The notes beneath the pieces are model-generated. The model saw nothing but the letters and a program-made list of their open reading frames with translations. It was not told where the DNA came from and did no database searches. The position numbers and the translations under genes were made by a program. A DNA stretch of 42,357 nucleotides from a virus: the IMG/VR virus record IMGVR_UViG_3300023171_000022, positions 1 to 42,357 of that record; one strand, written 5' to 3'. Positions 15,163 to 22,340 of this stretch are shown here, piece by piece (positions within the stretch are counted from its first letter, which is position 1; each line of letters opens with the position of its first letter).

Positions 15163-15852
15163 ATGAAATCCGCTCTTTTCTTCCTTTTCCTCAGCTTGCC
15201 AGCCCTTGCCGGCCCAGAGGTAAAAATGGAAAAGCTCGAAGTCACCGGCCAGACATACATCGGAGCAACGGTCTCGATGGATGGTAAAGTGAATGCGAAA
15301 ATCGTTCACCAAAGCGGGATCAAAAGAGTTCCAGCTGCCGACCTCGCGCCGGAGATATCAGCTCAAATCGGCTATGAAGCGGGCGCCGCCAGGGCCGCTA
15401 TCACAATGGCAAAAGAAACACAGCGAGCACAGGAACTTGCCTTACTTCGGAAACAGATTCTCAGCGCGGCAGGCCTTAAAATCAGTGGCCGGATATTTCA
15501 AGTATTGGATGACGGAGTGATCATCAACGATGCGGAAAGCTCAGAACCCACCCAGCGCGTCATCACAGAAGAGAAAAAGTTCCGTATCGACGGACCCTCC
15601 ACGCTCGCACCCAACCGCCCGGTCCGCTACGAAACTAGGACAACAACTAAAAAGGTCAAAGGCATGGACTATCACAATCATGGCGACATCTTCGTGAAAT
15701 GCTCAACCCGCGGCTTGGTGGATGAAGCAGGATTCTCCAGGGTAGCCTATCATATCGGCACCTACAGCTTCACCACCGTTCTCGGAGCTCAACGGACGGT
15801 AAATAAATTCACTACGGATCCGGAAGAGTATCTGGAAAGCCTGAGTCGTTAA
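15163..15852 (+). CDS. Secreted cargo protein (moron) with signal peptide
   Basis: From Met 15163 the protein begins MKSALFFLFLSLPALAG, a clear Sec signal peptide cleaved after ALA, leaving about 212 exported residues. The mature start (KLEVTGQTYIGATVS...KIVHQSGIKRVPAADL) resembles a short beta domain frequent at the N-terminus of secreted verrucomicrobial and planctomycetal proteins (from memory, not searched). An alternative start at 15121 overlaps the antirepressor stop by ATGA but buries the signal peptide. Expressed with the repressor operon, it is a likely lysogenic-conversion gene. It overlaps the convergent integrase end by 4 bases. Function is unknown. Confidence 0.65.
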   Translation: MKSALFFLFLSLPALAGPEVKMEKLEVTGQTYIGATVSMDGKVNAKIVHQSGIKRVPAADLAPEISAQIGYEAGAARAAITMAKETQRAQELALLRKQILSAAGLKISGRIFQVLDDGVIINDAESSEPTQRVITEEKKFRIDGPSTLAPNRPVRYETRTTTKKVKGMDYHNHGDIFVKCSTRGLVDEAGFSRVAYHIGTYSFTTVLGAQRTVNKFTTDPEEYLESLSR

Positions 15853-17114
15853 TCTGCGCATGCTTTCTTCTTAAGCCGCTCAAGTATCCCATTCGACAGC
15901 GCTTCCCATTGTTTTCCCCACCCCGGCGGAATCGGTCGCCGGTAGTCCCTCCGGATCACGGCCGGTGAGTTTCCGGATTCCTCCGCCACCAGGTCGATAT
16001 TGTTGATCAGCTGCAGCCGGTAGGTGATGCTGGAATGCCGCAAGACGTCCTTCGGCCACGTCAGCCCGTTTTCGCGCGCCAGCACGGACAGATCCTCCCG
16101 GGCATTCTTCCGGCACACCGTCTGGTTTTTAATGAAGGAAGCGTGCGTCTCATGATCGCGGAGATACTTCAGCAGCTCGCACAGCGGCTCCGGAATATTC
16201 TCGATCCACCGCTCCCGGTTCGTCTTTCCCACCACCTGGTGGGACAAGTGCAGAATCCGGTGCTCAAAGTCGAACGCCGGCCATTTGAGCCGCAGACACT
16301 CGGACGGACGGCACGAGAGCCATCCCGCCACCAGCAGATAGGTCAGATACTGGGGATAACGATCCACCGCCAGTTTTAGCAGCAGCTCCCCTTGGGTAGG
16401 ATTGAAAATCTCCGGCACCTTGTCATCGCGCCGCGTTTTTTTGATCGCCTTCGTCGGATTCACCCGCTCTTTCGGCCAATACTCCAGTTCCCGGCAGCGG
16501 TTGAAAAAGGTCGTCCACCGCGCAATCTTATTATTGATCGTCCGTTTCGAGTAGCCGGGCTTGCGGATATGCCCTTGCAGCAGCTCCCGCGTCACATCCA
16601 GCAGCGGGATCTCCGGATGGTGCTTGGTAAAGCCCCGCAGCTCCTTCCTCATCTCGATCATCGTCTCTGCAGACCCCACCCCGCGATATTCCTCGATCAC
16701 GATCTCGGCCGCCGCGTGAAGCGTGATGCCCGCCACGCTCCCGGGCCCGTGCGTGTGATAATATTGAGCCGCCGCCGCCAGCTTGCGGAAGTCTCCCAAA
16801 GCCTTGACCGCCTGGTCAACTTGCAGGAGAAGCGCCGGCACCTCCTCCGGCCCGGCGATTTTCTCCAGCAGCGCGAATCGATCTTGCTGCGCCGGCGTCA
16901 CCCACGCCCGGCCGGTTGCGCCGTCAAGCTCCCGGACCTTCTTCCTCGCGAACTCCAGCGCCTCTTCGTAGTCCGCGCGCGTCGTCCTCTTTCCGGCTCC
17001 GCCCTCCCTCCAGGACAGCGCCACCATTCCGTTCGCCCGCGGGTAGACGTTCACCACCGCGTTGCCGTAACGCATCTCCGCCTTCTCAACTTTCGCTTTC
17101 GGTTTTGCAGCCAT
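15849..17114 (-). CDS. int: Tyrosine-type site-specific integrase
   Basis: A 421-residue protein. It has an N-terminal arm/core-binding part (YGNAVVNVYPRANGMVALSWR; then a helical SAM-like domain near 150-220). The catalytic domain shows WLSCRPSECLRLKW (first Arg), LRHSSITYRL (box II His), SGNSPAVIRRDYRR (His/Asn position and nucleophilic Tyr). It catalyses integration at the attP just upstream. The longer frame to 17180 would be encoded by the attP repeats, so 17114 is preferred, though no good ribosome site precedes either. It converges on the cargo gene. Confidence 0.85.
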   Translation of the reverse strand: MAAKPKAKVEKAEMRYGNAVVNVYPRANGMVALSWREGGAGKRTTRADYEEALEFARKKVRELDGATGRAWVTPAQQDRFALLEKIAGPEEVPALLLQVDQAVKALGDFRKLAAAAQYYHTHGPGSVAGITLHAAAEIVIEEYRGVGSAETMIEMRKELRGFTKHHPEIPLLDVTRELLQGHIRKPGYSKRTINNKIARWTTFFNRCRELEYWPKERVNPTKAIKKTRRDDKVPEIFNPTQGELLLKLAVDRYPQYLTYLLVAGWLSCRPSECLRLKWPAFDFEHRILHLSHQVVGKTNRERWIENIPEPLCELLKYLRDHETHASFIKNQTVCRKNAREDLSVLARENGLTWPKDVLRHSSITYRLQLINNIDLVAEESGNSPAVIRRDYRRPIPPGWGKQWEALSNGILERLKKKACAD

Positions 17115-17121
17115 CCGGGAA

Positions 17122-17187
17122 AACCGGATTAACCGGTTTTTACACCCGTTTACACCAGAAAAAACCGGCTCCTGCCGCATAAACCGG
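17122..17187. repeat. AACCGG repeat cluster by integrase start
   Basis: Four copies of AACCGG occur at 17122-17127, 17131-17136, 17163-17168 and 17182-17187, two of them extended to AACCGGTTTT. They lie between the integrase start and the attP core and may bind the integrase, the excisionase-like protein or a regulator of int. Binding is not shown. Confidence 0.4.
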
Positions 17188-17317
17188 TTTTTTCCGAACG
17201 AATCTACAACGAAACCAGCCCCTTCAAGGGCGGCGGCGTGGGTTCAAACCCCACCGGGCCCACCTTGATCCATATAGGATTCAAGGCACGCGCCAGAATT
17301 TACACCAAGTTTACACC
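17139..17317. other. attP region: tRNA 3' end flanked by paired TTTACACC arms
   Basis: Two TTTACACC direct repeats at 17139-17146 and 17149-17156 (10-bp period) lie on one side of the core. Two more at 17299-17306 and 17310-17317 (11-bp period) lie on the other. Between them, 17225-17264 reads as a tRNA 3' end with a T arm. This is the classic layout of attP with arm-type integrase sites flanking the core. It lies next to the integrase gene, as expected. Confidence 0.7.
17225..17264 (+). other. tRNA 3'-end fragment (attP core)
   Basis: The sequence GTGGGTTCAAACCCCAC at 17238-17254 forms a 5-bp T stem with the 7-base loop TTCAAAC. It is followed by CGGGCCC (acceptor 3' strand) and ACC. Preceding CCTTCAAGGG could be a variable arm, suggesting a class II (Ser or Leu) tRNA. 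The 5' half of a tRNA is absent, so it is not a functional gene. Integration into a host tRNA gene would restore the tRNA with this phage-borne 3' end. Confidence 0.7.
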
Positions 17318-17336
17318 CTCAATTCGATCCCTCCGG

Positions 17337-17789
17337 TCATTTGTCCCCATCCGCGGACTGGCCGTCCGGACCGAGGATCGCGCTCACCTTGCCATCGATG
17401 AACTTTTTCGCGAGGAAGTCACTCCGCTTTTCGAGGTAGCGGAGAGCCTTGAATCCGAGGATGTAAACGCCGATGCAGACGGCGCAGGTCAGGCCGCCCA
17501 GGGCGACGACGTCGGTATGGATGATCGTGATGTTGAAATACCAGGCGACCAGCTTGGTGAGGAACACGCCGCCGAGGATGGAAATCCCGCAGCGGCCGGC
17601 GACCAGCTGGATGGTCTCGTCCGGCTTTTTGAACATGAGGGCCAGCAGGCAGCTGGTGATGAGACTCACCGCCAGCGTGACGCAGAACCACCGGGTGTCC
17701 CCGGTGGAGATGATGGCACCCACGGTGCACATTCCGGATGAGGCGAGAGAGAAAATCCCAAGGAAAATCTTTTCGTGAGTGTAGTTCAT
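17337..17789 (-). CDS. Holin-like membrane protein
   Basis: A 150-residue protein with four hydrophobic segments: about 8-28 (IFLGIFSLASSGMCTVGAII), 34-52, 63-83 (VAGRCGISILGGVFLTKLVAW) and 91-110 (DVVALGGLTCAVCIGVYIL). A charged C-terminal tail follows (LEKRSDFLAKKFIDG). Its position directly after the endolysin candidate, at the end of the late operon, makes a holin the likely role. Four predicted segments is more than the classical holin classes. Start 17789 (MNYTHEK) was preferred over 17804. Confidence 0.55.
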   Translation of the reverse strand: MNYTHEKIFLGIFSLASSGMCTVGAIISTGDTRWFCVTLAVSLITSCLLALMFKKPDETIQLVAGRCGISILGGVFLTKLVAWYFNITIIHTDVVALGGLTCAVCIGVYILGFKALRYLEKRSDFLAKKFIDGKVSAILGPDGQSADGDK

Positions 17790-17847
17790 TGCTGCTGCTC
17801 TCATGGCGACAAAGTGCCTCCATTTATGGGTTATTCAAGAGGTGGAA

Positions 17848-18474
17848 TCAGTTCACGGGACCCTTTACCAGGATGTAGGGAAGGGTTTTCATTTTGTGTT
17901 TTTTCAGCTCATCCCAGCCGCGCTGCAGCCATGCCTTGGCACGTCCGGCGGGGAGGGTCTGACAAGCCCAGGAAGAGGTGTTTTCCTGGCCGCCCGGGTG
18001 GATGTTCACCTGCTGGTGGCCGGTTTCCTTGTAGTTCCGTGAATCCTCCCACCCCCACATCCGCACGCCGGTGAATTTGCCTTCATTCCCGATCCCCAGC
18101 CGCTTTGCCACCGCGGCATCATCCGCCTGGCGGAAGGCGGGAGTGACGCCCTTATGCGGGCCCGGGTAGAAATACCAGACGCCGGGATCAAGCATGAAGA
18201 ACGGTTTACCCACGCCGGGGTTCCAGCCCACCTTGGAAGGATCCGTGTTGGCCCGCTCCGGATAAAATCCATCCGGCGTGATCAGGAAGAATGCATCGTC
18301 AAAAATCCCGACATCGTTGCGCGAGGGATTTCCCATGGACTTCTCCCAGTAGCCGCGGACGGCGAGGACGCAGACGGCGGGCAGCGGGGCGGTGTTCCCC
18401 CCGGCACGCCAGGCGGCGGTGGCGATTTCAATCGCGCGCTCGCGCGATAGTTGCGGCAGTGTTGGGTTGCTCAT
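17848..18474 (-). CDS. Endolysin candidate (L,D-transpeptidase-like)
   Basis: A 208-residue protein. The motif VNIHPGGQENTSSWACQ (H159, S168, C171) resembles the HXGG...S.GCQ catalytic motif of L,D-transpeptidase-like (YkuD-fold) phage lysins and related peptidoglycan enzymes. In the classic motif the residue before Cys is Gly; here it is Ala. Preceding segments have RGYW, FDDAFFLITPDGFY and GVWYFYPGPHKGVTPAF as in phage lysin-like proteins of this type. It lacks a signal peptide, so it would need the neighbouring holin for export. Cleavage specificity cannot be read from the sequence. Confidence 0.5.
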   Translation of the reverse strand: MSNPTLPQLSRERAIEIATAAWRAGGNTAPLPAVCVLAVRGYWEKSMGNPSRNDVGIFDDAFFLITPDGFYPERANTDPSKVGWNPGVGKPFFMLDPGVWYFYPGPHKGVTPAFRQADDAAVAKRLGIGNEGKFTGVRMWGWEDSRNYKETGHQQVNIHPGGQENTSSWACQTLPAGRAKAWLQRGWDELKKHKMKTLPYILVKGPVN

Positions 18475-18478
18475 TATC

Positions 18479-18997
18479 CTATGCCCCGAGGTCGAATGAG
18501 TGCTCGCCGCGCTTCGGGTATTTGCCCGCGAAACGCTCGCCGAAATCGGTGACGGCGCCGAAGTAGGTTTCCGCCCAGCGGAATCCCTGCTGGGTCATGA
18601 TCGAGCAAAACAGGTCATTGCATGCCACGATGGGCAGCGGCCAGCCGGCGGTCCGCAGAAACTGGAATGACACGTCATGGAAAAGGGTGGCCAGTCGCGT
18701 GGGCTCGGGGTCCGGCGTGCCCACCCAGCCCAGCAGCGGCACCCACCACTTCGGCGAGGATCCGTTCCAGGCGTAGCCGACACGGACCGTGATCAGATCC
18801 CGCCGGATTTCCGCCCACTCCCGGCGATCCACATCGCGGAATGAAAGGCGCTTCTCATGCTGGGCCAGCTTCGGCACGCGCAGGGAGACGTCCGCCAGCA
18901 GCTTGAAGCGATAGGTGCGGTTGGACTCCGGCGAAGAGCCCTTGAGTTCGGTGTAGTGGATGCCTTGGGCAAATTCCGGAAGCGTGAGCTTCATCAT
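18479..18997 (-). CDS. DUF1353 phage protein
   Basis: A 172-residue protein with the DUF1353 features: a beta-rich start (YRFKLLADVSLRVP), ITVRVGYAWNGSSPKW, and a helical part with TRLATLFHDVSFQFLR followed by CNDLFCSIMTQQG. DUF1353 genes often lie near phage lysis or tail genes; the function is unknown. A TTTTGACA element lies 13 nt before the ATG at 18997. A second ATG at 18994 is possible. It is followed closely by the endolysin candidate. Confidence 0.75.
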   Translation of the reverse strand: MMKLTLPEFAQGIHYTELKGSSPESNRTYRFKLLADVSLRVPKLAQHEKRLSFRDVDRREWAEIRRDLITVRVGYAWNGSSPKWWVPLLGWVGTPDPEPTRLATLFHDVSFQFLRTAGWPLPIVACNDLFCSIMTQQGFRWAETYFGAVTDFGERFAGKYPKRGEHSFDLGA

Positions 18998-19010
18998 GCT
19001 GCGGTCGCAC

Positions 19011-19018
19011 TGTCAAAA
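19011..19018 (-). promoter_or_regulatory. TTTTGACA late-gene element (DUF1353 gene)
   Basis: TTTTGACA on the minus strand, exactly 13 nt before the start codon at 18997. It is one of six such elements placed at fixed distance from late-gene starts (see findings). No -10 element follows at promoter spacing, so it is unlikely to be an ordinary promoter. Confidence 0.55.
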
Positions 19019-19038
19019 GCGGGCGCGGCCGGCGGGCG

Positions 19039-19377
19039 TCACCCCTGCCGCAGACAATCCCAATCCGAGTCCAGGATCATAAAAATCTCAAAATTCGCGA
19101 ACCGGCTTTTCTCGCGCTCGTGATAGGTGCGCATCACCGCCGAAATCCCATAAGGCAGAAAGTCACCGGACGCTTCCAGCGCCGGCGTGACGCCGGTGAT
19201 CTCCCCGCTGATTCTCCAAACGGTCGGCTTTTTCCGCCCCGTCGTCATGGTGACATTGCCCACCAGGATCTTGCAGCGCGGATATTTTTCGCCCTCCACC
19301 CGGAAAAGCATCCACTTCCCGATGAGAAGTTTCCGCTGCTCCTGGTAGGTCGGCCAGTATGGATGGCTGTCATTCAC
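19039..19377 (-). CDS. Hypothetical protein before lysis cassette, 112 aa
   Basis: From the GTG at 19377 the protein reads MNDSHPYWPTYQEQRKLLIGKW and has a mixed beta fold (VEGEKYPRCKILVGNVTMTTGRKKPTVWRISGEITGV), ending SDWDCLRQG. It is not recognised. A longer frame reaches 19569, but its first about 64 residues look shadow-like (basic, Ser-rich) and overlap the SGNH gene. A possible promoter lies just upstream. It precedes the DUF1353 and lysis genes. Confidence 0.45.
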   Translation of the reverse strand: MNDSHPYWPTYQEQRKLLIGKWMLFRVEGEKYPRCKILVGNVTMTTGRKKPTVWRISGEITGVTPALEASGDFLPYGISAVMRTYHEREKSRFANFEIFMILDSDWDCLRQG

Positions 19378-19389
19378 AGCCGCTGTTTT

Positions 19390-19421
19390 ACTGTTCGGGG
19401 GAACACTGTCAAGAGTCAAGA
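19390..19421 (-). promoter_or_regulatory. Candidate promoter for lysis-end genes
   Basis: On the minus strand TTGACA is followed after 16 bases by TAAAAC, in the gap between the SGNH gene and the 112-residue gene. A second TTGACT lies 8 bases further upstream. This fits a sigma-70-type promoter moderately well (perfect -35, 4/6 at -10). It would drive the DUF1353/endolysin/holin genes separately from the long late transcript. Confidence 0.3.
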
Positions 19422-19468
19422 TGGGCGGGAAATCAGCCAGGCGGCGATGAGGTTGGGATGCATGATTT

Positions 19469-21007
19469 TTAGAAACTGGAGAACAGCGCAATTGCCGGGA
19501 CAGCCATCCGGGCGTAGCCCTTGCCGCAAGGGTGGACGCCGTCGAAACTGTTAGCATCCCACAGCTCATATGCGTGCCCGGTAACTTGTGAAGGAGCGCT
19601 TACCGTCAGCACGATCAAAGTGGGTGCCGGAGAGTGAGACACGCCCCAAGATTTTGCCGGATCGGCGGTATCCAGAAAAACCGCGCCAGCCGCGCCGCCA
19701 ATTTCAGCATTGCTAAAGCTGGCGCCGGAATCGTTCACACCAGAGGAAATCCCCGTAATTGTTCCGGAAGAAATCAGCGTGCCCGGCTTCCACTTCCCTG
19801 TCGCGATATCCTCGACCTCCGCGCCAATATCTATAAATCCATCGGCCTCCGTTGGGCTTGATCGCACCCACGCATTGTAGAGCAATCTGTTTGGCTCCGA
19901 TACGACGACCGTTTGCGCTGCCAGCGTCGTGAAATTGTTGGCGGCCGACGCGCAGCGCGGCGGGAGGGTGGAGAGATAAACTTTTTTCCCAAGCCGCTTG
20001 AGGCGGGAAACGATCGTTAATATATCTCCTTGAGCCTGAGCAAAGGTCCTTCCGCTGACGAAGTCATTCGTCGGACCTCCCACCACGACGTGGGTCACCG
20101 TATCAAGCAGTGTGCCGCGAAGTGCGGCTTTAGCCTGCGCTGCCCACGATGTTTGATACGCCATGCCACCGACCGCCAGGTTCAGCAGGGGGAGATTGCA
20201 GGCCGCCGCCGCCCGCGCGGCCCATCCCGCGAAAGCTCCCTCTCCCGTCAGCTGGTCTGCCTGCCCATACTCAATCGACGTGCCGATGATGCCGACTGTC
20301 ACGGCTGATTCGCGGCACTCCCCGAAGACCATTGGGGTCGGGCACAGGTTGACGGCCTGGGAAGACAGAGCTCCACTAGCATCAACCGCCGCCAAGGTAA
20401 TAAACGGGTCAACCCCGGTGGATGAAATCACCGTGCTTGTGTCGAGGTGTCCCAATACACCAGAGCCTGCTCCGCAGATCGCAGTCGTTGACGGCAGATA
20501 TACTTGATCAACGGTAATCCCGCCCACTTCTCCGAGGTAGGAATAAGTGTCTGATTTCAATCGGTTCGCGCCAAAACGCACATAAAACACATCGCCCGGC
20601 GCTAGCTCGATTCCCACCGGATCAAACTTCAAAATACCTCCCGGGGATGGCTTTGCGATCCGCTTGCCGCGATAAAAACACGGGATGATCGTGCCGTTGG
20701 CCAGCTCAATTGACGCGAGATATTCCACTGGGTTATCCATCGGATTCTCCCCGTCGCCCGTGTTCGTCCGGGTCAGGGGAAAAATTAATTGGATGTTTTC
20801 AGCTCGACGGCGGGCGACGTGACGCTTCCGCGAAACCGCCACAGAAAAGGTGGTTCGGGTTTGGGAGAACATTTGACTAACCGAGCCTGAAATCGCCATT
20901 TGCACTGGGTTTCCCAGCGCACCACGCGCCTCCGCCTGCTGCGCCGCTGTCGGTGTGACACCCTCGCGAAGCACGGCCTCCCATGCTGGTTTTGTAAAAT
21001 CACTCAT
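19469..21007 (-). CDS. SGNH/GDSL hydrolase tail protein
   Basis: A 512-residue protein. The C-terminal half (about 235-500) is a SGNH hydrolase. It has block I GTSIEYGQ with the nucleophile Ser244, a Gly in block II (AVGGMAYQ), block III GGPTND (310-315), and block V DGVHP with catalytic Asp/His (489-493). These enzymes deacetylate polysaccharides or hydrolyse esters. The N-terminal half is beta-rich and presumably attaches to the tail. Located at the distal end of the tail cluster, it probably trims acetyl groups from the host surface glycan. Start 21007 overlaps the small upstream gene by ATGA. Confidence 0.75.
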   Translation of the reverse strand: MSDFTKPAWEAVLREGVTPTAAQQAEARGALGNPVQMAISGSVSQMFSQTRTTFSVAVSRKRHVARRRAENIQLIFPLTRTNTGDGENPMDNPVEYLASIELANGTIIPCFYRGKRIAKPSPGGILKFDPVGIELAPGDVFYVRFGANRLKSDTYSYLGEVGGITVDQVYLPSTTAICGAGSGVLGHLDTSTVISSTGVDPFITLAAVDASGALSSQAVNLCPTPMVFGECRESAVTVGIIGTSIEYGQADQLTGEGAFAGWAARAAAACNLPLLNLAVGGMAYQTSWAAQAKAALRGTLLDTVTHVVVGGPTNDFVSGRTFAQAQGDILTIVSRLKRLGKKVYLSTLPPRCASAANNFTTLAAQTVVVSEPNRLLYNAWVRSSPTEADGFIDIGAEVEDIATGKWKPGTLISSGTITGISSGVNDSGASFSNAEIGGAAGAVFLDTADPAKSWGVSHSPAPTLIVLTVSAPSQVTGHAYELWDANSFDGVHPCGKGYARMAVPAIALFSSF

Positions 21008-21162
21008 TTGGAAATCTGGATGGATCGATTGTCGGAATGCCACTTCGCGCGGGCATTGTCAGACGGCCAGCGCAGGACGAGGCCGGAGCTTCCGCCGGCT
21101 ACCTGAATGCCTACCGGCCTCACGATGGGCCGCACCAACGGTCTGCATAAAGGACGGCTCAT
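21004..21162 (-). CDS. Small tail-cluster protein, 52 aa
   Basis: Begins MSRPLCRPLVRPIVRPVGIQ and ends DNRSIQISK. It has an Arg/Pro repeat (RPLVRPIVRPV) followed by a beta-like stretch (GSSGLVLRWPSDN). Its stop overlaps the SGNH start by 4 bases (ATGA, 21004-21007), and its start follows the stop of the 104-residue gene by one base. It is missed by length filters, but the tight coupling on both sides is good evidence. Function is unknown; possibly a small virion or linker peptide. Confidence 0.55.
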   Translation of the reverse strand: MSRPLCRPLVRPIVRPVGIQVAGGSSGLVLRWPSDNARAKWHSDNRSIQISK

Positions 21163-21163
21163 C

Positions 21164-21478
21164 TCAGTAAAGGGGAGCTTTGGATTCGACGGCGGAAACG
21201 ACCAGGGCAGGGGCCGTGGCCCCTGTCAGCTTCACCACCACCACTCCGGACTTGGGAACATCGAAGGCCCAGGCATCGCGGCCGGTGGCGGTGACAGCAT
21301 CGCCGGCGGCGTCCTTGAAGGCGGTGAACAAGCCATCGCCGCCCTTAAAGCCCAGCGCCGCCGTGCCGCCACCGAAGTTTCCGGAGAGATCGATGAGGAC
21401 CACCCCGCCAGGCCTTCCCGCCGGCAGCATGAATTCGTCGTTGGTGGTGATGGTGTTGTTTTCCGGAATCGAAATCAT
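21164..21478 (-). CDS. Small beta-rich virion-like protein, 104 aa
   Basis: From Met 21478 (MISIPENNTITTNDEFMLPAG) the protein is Gly-, Thr- and Val-rich with regular beta strands (GGVVLIDLSG, TAALGFKGGDG, SGVVVVKLTGA). This fits a small structural or fibre-associated protein. It is not recognised as a named family. It sits between the glycosyltransferase-like gene at 21513-22334 and the 52-residue gene. The longer frame to 21628 overlaps the upstream gene and looks non-coding. Confidence 0.55.
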   Translation of the reverse strand: MISIPENNTITTNDEFMLPAGRPGGVVLIDLSGNFGGGTAALGFKGGDGLFTAFKDAAGDAVTATGRDAWAFDVPKSGVVVVKLTGATAPALVVSAVESKAPLY

Positions 21479-21512
21479 AATTGAATGGTCTGTTAGATGG
21501 GTGAAAGGGAAA

Positions 21513-22334
21513 TCAAACCTCCAGCGCCGCAGCTTGGATGAACATCGCATCGAGCTGCTTCGGCGTAAGCCCCAGCGCCGCGCCCAGCGTGACGATGGTT
21601 TCGCCGGTCCGCGCGAAAATGGCGTCACCGCTCCATGCCGCCTGCACCACGTGGCGGCCCGGCTCCGGCATTGCCTCGATCAACGCATCCACGGCCGCGG
21701 TGAGCCCGGCGATCCTGAGCACCGCCTTCGCCCGCCAGCTAGCGATCTCCGCCGGCACCTGCAGGTGATCCGGCGGCACTTCCAACACCGGAGCGCGCAC
21801 CACATCCTCGCGGGTGTAGGTCCGCACCTGGCTGGCATGGCGATGAATCGTGACGATTTCGCGGCACGGATTTGAAAGCACCAAACCCGCGTCATCGAGC
21901 AGCCATTGGAAACACAGGTGGCAGAACGGCCGGCCCAGCTCGAAGTCCGCCGCCACCGTCACCGGAGCCCGCAGCACCCAGGAATCATTCGAGCGCGGCA
22001 CCAGCTTCAGCGGATCTCCTTCCCACATCGAGAGCGCGTAGGCCTCGCATACCGGCAGCGCCGCAGCCAGCGCCACGCTCACCGCGTCCCACTCGATATC
22101 GGCGTTCGCGATCACGAACACATCGCCGGCGGTCACGCCAGCGGCAGCGATCATTTCCGCGATCGTCGGCCGGTGGTCCAGGATGACGACCGTCAGCTTG
22201 GGGTCGGTCACCTCCACTTCCCACGGCTCGCCCACCAGAATGACTTCGTCGAAAACCTCCAGATTCGCGGACAGGCAATACAGCAGCTCCCCGGTGCGGC
22301 CGGAACCCGGATAAGATGGAATGATGAGTTTCAT
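21513..22334 (-). CDS. Glycosyltransferase-like protein B (tail cluster)
   Basis: A 273-residue protein starting MKLIIPSYPGSGRTGELL, with an alternating beta/alpha N-terminal part (EVILVGEPWE, KLTVVILDHRPTIAEMIAAAG, VFVIANADIEWD) like a GT-A glycosyltransferase. The ADIEWD segment could carry the metal-binding DXD equivalent. About 200 residues align by eye with the gene at 26059-26694 (VPSYP...EL, VVGEPWE, VFMLANVDME, CHEIITIHHHA/CREIVTIHRHA). The C-terminal 60 residues are an added helical part. It is probably involved in modifying a tail or surface glycan; donor and acceptor are unknown. Confidence 0.55.
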   Translation of the reverse strand: MKLIIPSYPGSGRTGELLYCLSANLEVFDEVILVGEPWEVEVTDPKLTVVILDHRPTIAEMIAAAGVTAGDVFVIANADIEWDAVSVALAAALPVCEAYALSMWEGDPLKLVPRSNDSWVLRAPVTVAADFELGRPFCHLCFQWLLDDAGLVLSNPCREIVTIHRHASQVRTYTREDVVRAPVLEVPPDHLQVPAEIASWRAKAVLRIAGLTAAVDALIEAMPEPGRHVVQAAWSGDAIFARTGETIVTLGAALGLTPKQLDAMFIQAAALEV

Positions 22335-22340
22335 GAAGGA

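Noticed and set aside
17225-17264. Intact tRNA gene
   Set aside because: Only the 3' half (T arm and acceptor 3' strand) is present, so it is an attachment-site fragment, not a gene.
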